Positions 14,003 to 18,346 of a DNA stretch of 18,346 nucleotides are shown piece after piece; position 1 is the first letter of the stretch, and each line of letters begins with the position of its first letter. This DNA comes from Candidatus Nitrosopumilus sp. Lineage in GTDB: Archaea; Thermoproteota; Nitrososphaeria; Nitrososphaerales; Nitrosopumilaceae. The notes under the pieces are model-generated. The model was not told the DNA's origin. It searched no databases and worked only from the letters and a program-made list of their open reading frames with translations. Where the stretch lies: contig JAOUAY010000011.1 of assembly GCA_029860565.1 (NCBI GenBank), positions 1-18,346 of the forward strand. The letters run 5' to 3'. The translations under genes were made by a program, and so were the position numbers.

Positions 14003-15115
14003 CTAGTTAGCACTTGTCTCAGGTGCGGGTTCTTCATTAGTGCTTTCAGATGCCATTTCTTCTTGTAATTTTGCTGCAAGAATACTACATTGTGCTGCAA
14101 TATTTTTTGCACTTTTTCTAAAAGCTATTGCGCTTGGAGAATCAGGGTTTGTAATCATAATTGGTTTGCCCAAATCAGAACCTGTCATGATTCCAGCGTT
14201 TAATGGGATTTCACCTAAGAAAGGCATGTTAAATTGTTCACTAATTTTCTTTGCACCACCTTCACCAAAGATGTAATGTTTTTCATCACAGTTTGGACAA
14301 ATAAAATGACTCATATTCTCAACAACACCAATAATCGGAACATTTAGTTTTTCAAACATGGAAACTGCTTTAACTGCAACATGACTTGCAACATCTTGAG
14401 GAGTTGTAACAACAAGGATTCCAGTAATTGGAATTGTTTGTGCAAGGGTTAATGGAATATCACCAGTACCAGGTGGAAGGTCTACAATTAGATAATCCAA
14501 ATCAGACCAATTAGTATCAACGAGAAATTGTTTTAGAATTCCAGAAATAATGGGGCCACGATAAATTGCTGCTTGATTAGATTGGTCTGCAAAGAAACCA
14601 AAAGAAACAACTTTCAAACCATTAGAATCTGCAGGTTGAAGCTTATTATCTTCAACTTCCATTGAACCATCTTTCATCCCAAGCATTAATGGAATACTAG
14701 GACCATAGATATCAGCATCTAACAATCCAACCTTAGCTCCTTCTTGAGATAATGCTAATGCTAAATTCAAAGAAACAGTTGATTTTCCAACCCCTCCTTT
14801 TCCGCTTGCAACACCAATAATATTTTTGACAGATGCCATTCCAGTATCGGCATCAAGGGAACGTCCTTCCATTACTTTGGCAGTTATATTCATATCAAAA
14901 TTTTTCAATTCAGATAGTTCAGCAATTGCTTTTCTAACATCTTCCTCAATTTCGACATTAAAAGGACATGCCGGAGTTGTTAACTCTAAAGTAAATTTCA
15001 GATTACCATCGTTTAGTTCTAAGTTTTTAATCATACCCATTGATACGATATCTTTTTTCAAATCAGGATCAATTACAGTACTAAGTTTTTCAAGAACTTG
15101 ATCGATTCCAACCAT
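14003..15115 (-). CDS. apbC: Mrp/NBP35 (ApbC) family Fe-S cluster carrier ATPase
   Basis: A 370-residue P-loop protein that assembles or transfers [4Fe-4S] clusters to target enzymes. The N-terminal ~85 residues are a MIP18/DUF59 domain with the conserved Cys in TTPACPF (C50). A deviant Walker A GKGGVGKS is at 105-112, LLDADIYGPS at 131-140 and the switch motif VDLPPGTGD at 211-219. C273-x2-C276 (CPNC) is the pair that bridges a cluster between two subunits. The last ~15 residues are acidic and Ala/Pro-rich, probably disordered. A TATA-like box 27 bases before the ATG at 15115 suggests a leaderless transcript. Mrp is probably in an operon with dephospho-CoA kinase. It may supply clusters to enzymes such as NadA, also encoded in this window. 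Confidence 0.94.
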   Translation of the reverse strand: MVGIDQVLEKLSTVIDPDLKKDIVSMGMIKNLELNDGNLKFTLELTTPACPFNVEIEEDVRKAIAELSELKNFDMNITAKVMEGRSLDADTGMASVKNIIGVASGKGGVGKSTVSLNLALALSQEGAKVGLLDADIYGPSIPLMLGMKDGSMEVEDNKLQPADSNGLKVVSFGFFADQSNQAAIYRGPIISGILKQFLVDTNWSDLDYLIVDLPPGTGDIPLTLAQTIPITGILVVTTPQDVASHVAVKAVSMFEKLNVPIIGVVENMSHFICPNCDEKHYIFGEGGAKKISEQFNMPFLGEIPLNAGIMTGSDLGKPIMITNPDSPSAIAFRKSAKNIAAQCSILAAKLQEEMASESTNEEPAPETSAN

Positions 15116-15137
15116 AACGTCAAAAAGTCAATTTACA

Positions 15138-15146
15138 TTATTTAAA
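15138..15146 (-). promoter_or_regulatory. TATA box of the Mrp gene
   Basis: Read leftward this is TTTAAATAA, centred 27 bases before the ATG at 15115. It is one half of the 145-base divergent promoter region shared with rpo7. Confidence 0.5.
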
Positions 15147-15229
15147 CATAAGTCAGACATCAAAAAACATCATTTATCTAAAAAATTAATAAAATCTTTG
15201 AAAATTTAAACATAAATCACCTAAACATT

Positions 15230-15237
15230 CATAAATT
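15230..15237 (+). promoter_or_regulatory. TATA-like box of rpo7-spt4
   Basis: CATAAATT is centred about 28 bases before the TTG start at 15261. Its spacing supports that TTG as a leaderless start. Confidence 0.45.
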
Positions 15238-15260
15238 GAAATTCGAGAAAAACAGTACAT

Positions 15261-15857
15261 TTGTTTTCTATATCTACCCTAGTTGATGTTGTCAGGATTC
15301 CTCCAAGATTGTTTGGAACCACGCTCAAAAAGGCTGCAGTAAATATACTCAAGGAAAAATATGAGAGCATGATTAATGCAGATTTAGGATATATCATTAT
15401 GATTCTAGATGCCAAAGTCGACCAAATGGGAAAAATGATTGCTGGAGACGGCGGAACATTTCACAAAGTTGAATTTGAAGCACTGACATTTTATCCAAAA
15501 CTACAAGAAATCGTTCAAGGCGAAATTGTAGATATTACAGACTTTGGAGCATTTGTAAGAATTGGTCCAACTGATGCATTACTTCACTTGTCACAAGTGA
15601 TGGATGATTATCTTAAGAGTGACGTAAAATCTGGAATGATTTTAGCTAATCAAAGTGGCAGAACACTCAAAGTTGGTTCTGTACTTCGTGCAAGAATTAC
15701 TGCTGTTTCACTAGGAAAGGCTGCAGCAATGGGTAAAATTGGAATTACATGCAGGCAGCCATTTCTAGGTGCAGATGAATGGATTGCAGAAGAAATCAAG
15801 AAAGCCAGTGGGGGTTCAGATGAGCCAGTAAAAGAAGCTAAAGTAGAGGCAAGTTAA
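15261..15857 (+). CDS. rpo7: DNA-directed RNA polymerase subunit Rpo7 (RpoE', RPB7 homologue)
   Basis: A 198-residue stalk subunit of archaeal RNA polymerase, which with Rpo4 helps open promoters and binds emerging RNA. The N-terminal RPB7 domain (1-80) includes DVVRIPPRLFG (9-19) and GDGGTFHKVEFEALTF (62-77). An S1-type OB fold follows (about 84-166), with GEIVDITDFGAFVRIGP and ALLHLSQVMDD. The last ~18 residues (SGGSDEPVKEAKVEAS) are a charged tail. The TTG start at 15261 gives MFSISTLVDVVRIPP, the normal family beginning, and no ATG lies in frame upstream. Spt4 follows after 1 base, the widespread archaeal rpo7-spt4 pair. Confidence 0.95.
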   Translation: MFSISTLVDVVRIPPRLFGTTLKKAAVNILKEKYESMINADLGYIIMILDAKVDQMGKMIAGDGGTFHKVEFEALTFYPKLQEIVQGEIVDITDFGAFVRIGPTDALLHLSQVMDDYLKSDVKSGMILANQSGRTLKVGSVLRARITAVSLGKAAAMGKIGITCRQPFLGADEWIAEEIKKASGGSDEPVKEAKVEAS

Positions 15858-15858
15858 G

Positions 15859-16047
15859 ATGGCACGAGAAATGGCATGTCGAAAATGCAAATTTGTAACA
15901 ACTCTCAAAGTATGTCCTAGTTGTAAATCATCAGACTTGACACCAGATTGGAACGGAGTTGTACTTGTAGTTGATCCAACAAATTCAGAAATCTCAAAAA
16001 CCCTCAATATTACAAAAAAAGGCAAATACGCAATCAAAGTGACATAG
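15859..16047 (+). CDS. spt4: Transcription elongation factor Spt4 (RpoE'')
   Basis: A 62-residue zinc protein that pairs with Spt5 to clamp RNA polymerase during elongation. It has the expected pair of zinc knuckles, C7-x2-C10 and C19-x2-C22. The DWNGVVLVVDP segment (30-40) and DPTNSEISKTLNI (39-51) are the Spt5-binding face, and the end GKYAIKV is standard. The ATG is 1 base after the rpo7 stop, so the two are co-translated from one mRNA. Length is typical for archaeal Spt4. Confidence 0.95.
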   Translation: MAREMACRKCKFVTTLKVCPSCKSSDLTPDWNGVVLVVDPTNSEISKTLNITKKGKYAIKVT

Positions 16048-16061
16048 AATATTTCTGAACC

Positions 16062-16070
16062 CTTAAAATT
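16062..16070 (+). promoter_or_regulatory. Possible TATA box of nadC
   Basis: CTTAAAATT is centred about 24 bases before the GTG at 16090, in the 42-base gap after spt4. It suggests nadC has its own leaderless transcript in addition to any read-through. Confidence 0.35.
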
Positions 16071-16089
16071 ACATTAACATTTTAACATA

Positions 16090-16908
16090 GTGTTGGCATT
16101 TAATTCGAAAAAACAATTGTTACAATTTCTTGCTGAAGATATAGGGAACGGAGACATTACAAGTGCACTTCTACCTAAGAAAAAAATATCAGTCAGAATC
16201 ATTTCCAGAGAAAATGCCATCATAGCAGGGGCATACTATGCAAAGGAGATTTTCAAGTTGAAAAAATGTAGGGTTAGAATTTTAAAAAAAGACGGATCTA
16301 AAATAAAACCAAACCAAACAATAATGATCATCACAGGAGATGCAGGAGACATATTGACATGTGAAAGGACTGCACTAAATCTCCTCACAAGAATGAGTGG
16401 AATTGCTTCTCAAACAAATGAACTTGTAAAAAAAATTCCAAAGAAAACAAAATTGTATGCCACAAGAAAGACAGCACCGGGACTCAGATATTTTGACAAA
16501 GAAGCAGTAGAGATTGGAGGAGGTAAGAAACACAGACTCAGATTGGATGAAATGGTAATGATTAAAGACAATCATATTGCTGTAGTGAATTCATTGTCAT
16601 TTTTGATTAAAAAAACGAAGAAAAAATATAAAAAATTTGAGGTGGAGGTTGAAACCACAGTAGATGCAGTACTTGCTGCAAAAGAAGGTGCAACAATAAT
16701 CATGTTGGATAATTTTTCTCCATCTCAAATTAAGAAAACAATATCAGTTCTCAAAAATCAAAAGCTGCGAAATAAAGTTATGCTTGAAGCATCAGGTGGG
16801 ATCAATTCAAAAAATATATCCAAATATGGTCAAACAGAAGTAGATATAATTTCAGTTGGCAGTATTACAAATTCAGTCAAAGGAATTGATATGAGTTTAG
16901 AAATTTAA
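16090..16908 (+). CDS. nadC: Nicotinate-nucleotide pyrophosphorylase (quinolinate phosphoribosyltransferase)
   Basis: A 272-residue enzyme that converts quinolinate and PRPP to nicotinate mononucleotide, CO2 and PPi in de novo NAD synthesis. Family blocks in order are EDIGNGDITS (16-25), ERTALNLLTRMSGIA (92-106), ATRKTAPGLR (124-133), GGGKKHRLRLDEMVMIKDNH (143-162), EVEVET (184-189), LDNF (206-209) and LEASGGI (232-238). Active-site basic residues R127, K128, H148, R149 and K159 are present. The start is GTG at 16090. Its last 4 bases overlap the end of the convergent TPR gene, behind which lies nadA. The PPi it releases could feed the membrane pyrophosphatase encoded nearby, an inference. 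Confidence 0.95.
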   Translation: MLAFNSKKQLLQFLAEDIGNGDITSALLPKKKISVRIISRENAIIAGAYYAKEIFKLKKCRVRILKKDGSKIKPNQTIMIITGDAGDILTCERTALNLLTRMSGIASQTNELVKKIPKKTKLYATRKTAPGLRYFDKEAVEIGGGKKHRLRLDEMVMIKDNHIAVVNSLSFLIKKTKKKYKKFEVEVETTVDAVLAAKEGATIIMLDNFSPSQIKKTISVLKNQKLRNKVMLEASGGINSKNISKYGQTEVDIISVGSITNSVKGIDMSLEI

Positions 16909-17306
16909 GAGTTTAATTGTTTTAGCAATTCAGCTACCGAGGTATTTTCTGGATCAACTTCCAAAATCTTTTCACAACATGAAATTGCTCTTTTATTTTC
17001 ACCTAGGTTTTGATGAGAATATGCTTTCAAAAGCAATACATCGACATCATATGCACCAATATCAAGGGATTTGTCAAAATATGAAATGCTAGTTTTGTAT
17101 TTGTTTTTCAAATAATAAATCCCACCCACCATAAACAAAGCATCATGATGATTTGGCACAGTTTTTAATAATTCGGTACCGGCTTTTAGCGCTTCATCAT
17201 ATTTTTTTGCTTTGAGTAATTTTTTAAATTCTTTAAATTTTTTAGTATTATTTTTTAATGCAGGATCTTTTGGAGTACTACTGAATAATCCAACCAAAGT
17301 AGCCAC
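16905..17306 (-). CDS. Small TPR-repeat protein
   Basis: A 133-residue protein with about three tetratricopeptide repeats. After a lysine-rich linker come KFKEFKKLLKAKKYDEALKA, a second repeat with HHDALFMVGGIYYLKNKYKT, and a third with DVLLLKAYSHQNLGENKRAI ending in ILEVDPENTSVAEL. TPRs mediate protein-protein contacts; no enzyme domain is present. I prefer the GTG at 17306, giving MATLVGLFSS, because it lies 8 bases after the nadA stop. An in-frame TTG at 17327 would add seven residues and overlap nadA by 14 bases. It is very likely co-transcribed with nadA and overlaps the nadC 3' end by 4 bases. Whether it acts with the NAD enzymes is unknown. Confidence 0.78.
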   Translation of the reverse strand: MATLVGLFSSTPKDPALKNNTKKFKEFKKLLKAKKYDEALKAGTELLKTVPNHHDALFMVGGIYYLKNKYKTSISYFDKSLDIGAYDVDVLLLKAYSHQNLGENKRAISCCEKILEVDPENTSVAELLKQLNS

Positions 17307-17313
17307 ACACAGT

Positions 17314-18270
17314 TTAGCTAATTGCAAGCATTCTATCTATGGCTAAACGTGCCTTATCAGCAATATCTTTTGGAACAGTTACAACATTTTTTTCATTTAT
17401 CAACGCGTCATATACTTTTTCAAGTGTAATCATTTTCATATATTGGCATTCAGCTTTTTCAGAAGCTGGAATGAATGTTTTGTCAGGGTTATCTTTTTTC
17501 ATTTTATATAAAATCCCAGTTTCAGTGGCAACAACAAAATTCTTTGCTTTGGATTCTTTAACATGATTTAGCATTCCTTCAGTTGAAAGAATTGAAACTT
17601 TTTGATTATCAAAGCTTCCATCTGCAACATCATACATCAATGGCGTAGTACAACTACATTCAGGGTGAATAACAAACTCAGCGTCATTCATAGAATTTAA
17701 TTTTTCAGTCACATCTTCAGGAGTAATTCCCGCATGAACATGACATTCACCTGCCCATATGTGCATATTTTTTCTTCCAGTCATCTTTGCAACATAAGAA
17801 CCAAGAAACATGTCAGGCAAAAACAAAATCTCCTTGTCTTCAGGAATTGCTTTTACAACATTTACAGCATTTGATGAGGTACAACAATAATCTAATTCTG
17901 CTTTAATTTCTGCAGTAGTATTTACATATCCAACTGCAATTGCATCAGGGTGTTGTTTTTTCCAATTTCGTAATTCATCTACAGTAATGGAATCAGATAA
18001 TGAACAGCCAGCTTCCAAATCAGGCAGTAAAACCTTTTTTTGAGGACTGATAATTGCTGCAGTTTCCGCCATAAAGGCTACGCCACAAAACAAAATTGTT
18101 TTTTGTGGAACTTTTGAGGCCTGTCTTGAAAGGCCTAAAGAATCCCCAGTAAAATCAGCCACATCTTGTACATCAGGGATCTGATAATTATGTGCTAAAA
18201 TTACCACATCTTTTTCTTTCTTAAGTCTGAGAATCTCATCTTTGAGTTTAGATGATTGTTGTACGAGCAT
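17314..18270 (-). CDS. nadA: Quinolinate synthase A
   Basis: A [4Fe-4S] enzyme condensing iminoaspartate with dihydroxyacetone phosphate to quinolinate, the step before NadC. Counting from the ATG at 18270 it has 318 residues. The three cluster ligands are C89 (in EAGCSLSD), C176 (in WAGECHVHAG) and C275 (in AECQYMKM). Other family blocks are ILAHNYQIPDVQDVADFTGDS near the start, and NTTAEIKAELDYCCTSSNAV and HPECSC in the middle. HPECSC adds two further cysteines. A TTG at 18276 would lengthen the protein by two residues; a TATA-like element at about 18298-18304 is compatible with either. The aspartate oxidase or dehydrogenase partner is not in the window. Confidence 0.95.
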   Translation of the reverse strand: MLVQQSSKLKDEILRLKKEKDVVILAHNYQIPDVQDVADFTGDSLGLSRQASKVPQKTILFCGVAFMAETAAIISPQKKVLLPDLEAGCSLSDSITVDELRNWKKQHPDAIAVGYVNTTAEIKAELDYCCTSSNAVNVVKAIPEDKEILFLPDMFLGSYVAKMTGRKNMHIWAGECHVHAGITPEDVTEKLNSMNDAEFVIHPECSCTTPLMYDVADGSFDNQKVSILSTEGMLNHVKESKAKNFVVATETGILYKMKKDNPDKTFIPASEKAECQYMKMITLEKVYDALINEKNVVTVPKDIADKARLAIDRMLAIS

Positions 18271-18297
18271 AAACAATACAAATTTGGATTGAGTTGG

Positions 18298-18304
18298 ATT
18301 TAAA
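18298..18304 (-). promoter_or_regulatory. TATA-like box of nadA
   Basis: Read leftward TTTAAAT precedes the nadA start region by 25-31 bases, depending on whether TTG 18276 or ATG 18270 is used. It implies a leaderless or nearly leaderless nadA-TPR transcript. Confidence 0.4.
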
Positions 18305-18346
18305 GAATGGGAAGTAGACCATAATTCTCTAAAAAATCATCAAATG

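Noticed and set aside
15164..15176. AATGATGT-type C box with a nearby CTGA on the minus strand in the Mrp/rpo7 gap
   Set aside because: The C box is imperfect and the two boxes are only about 15 bases apart, too short for a guide RNA.
18277..18346. Possible gene at the right edge
   Set aside because: Only short frames with stops on both strands and no recognisable peptide; nothing beyond the nadA promoter can be supported.

Overview
The window looks like part of the chromosome of a low-GC ammonia-oxidising archaeon (Nitrososphaerota/Thaumarchaeota, Nitrosopumilus-like). The archaeal hallmarks are Rpo7 and Spt4, aEF1B, a double-ring CDC48 ATPase, an archaeal Pth2 edge, a geranylgeranyl reductase, the archaeal GTP-dependent dephospho-CoA kinase and a PEFG-type C-terminal sorting signal on a plastocyanin-like copper protein. 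Several TATA-like boxes lie 24-28 bases upstream of start codons, which points to leaderless mRNAs. About half of the genes appear to start with TTG or GTG. The species assignment is inference from protein family content; there is no rRNA in the window.

Layout, left to right. Positions 1-46 hold the first codons of a leftward pth2. A rightward informational and housekeeping block follows: geranylgeranyl reductase, a small zinc-ribbon protein, elongation factor 1-beta, CDC48 and a small winged-helix-like protein, the last four very tightly spaced. Heme O synthase (leftward) converges on it. A rightward pair then encodes a membrane-anchored protein with two type 1 copper domains and a JAMM-motif metalloprotease. 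Next come leftward genes for a cyclophilin-like protein, an MHS-type MFS transporter and a secreted PEFG cupredoxin, separated by AT-rich non-coding stretches.

The right half holds two small rightward genes (DUF2024 and a Cys/His mini-protein), a leftward membrane pyrophosphatase with the K+-independent signature, a SprT-like HExxH protein, dephospho-CoA kinase and an Mrp/NBP35 Fe-S carrier. Rpo7 and Spt4 run rightward from a shared divergent promoter region, followed by nadC. Finally a leftward nadA-TPR pair converges on nadC, so the last two enzymes of de novo NAD synthesis before NaMN face each other.

Functional links: heme O synthase and the two copper proteins fit the copper-rich electron transfer chain of ammonia oxidisers. 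Mrp and NadA (a [4Fe-4S] enzyme) link iron-sulfur supply to NAD synthesis. CDC48 ends in a HbYX-type tail suited to 20S proteasome docking.

The main unannotated object is a strong candidate C/D box guide RNA on the minus strand at 13435-13494. It lies just behind the dephospho-CoA kinase stop codon and has complete C and D boxes, plausible C' and D' boxes and a closing K-turn stem. I found no mobile element, CRISPR array, tRNA or obviously new multi-gene system.
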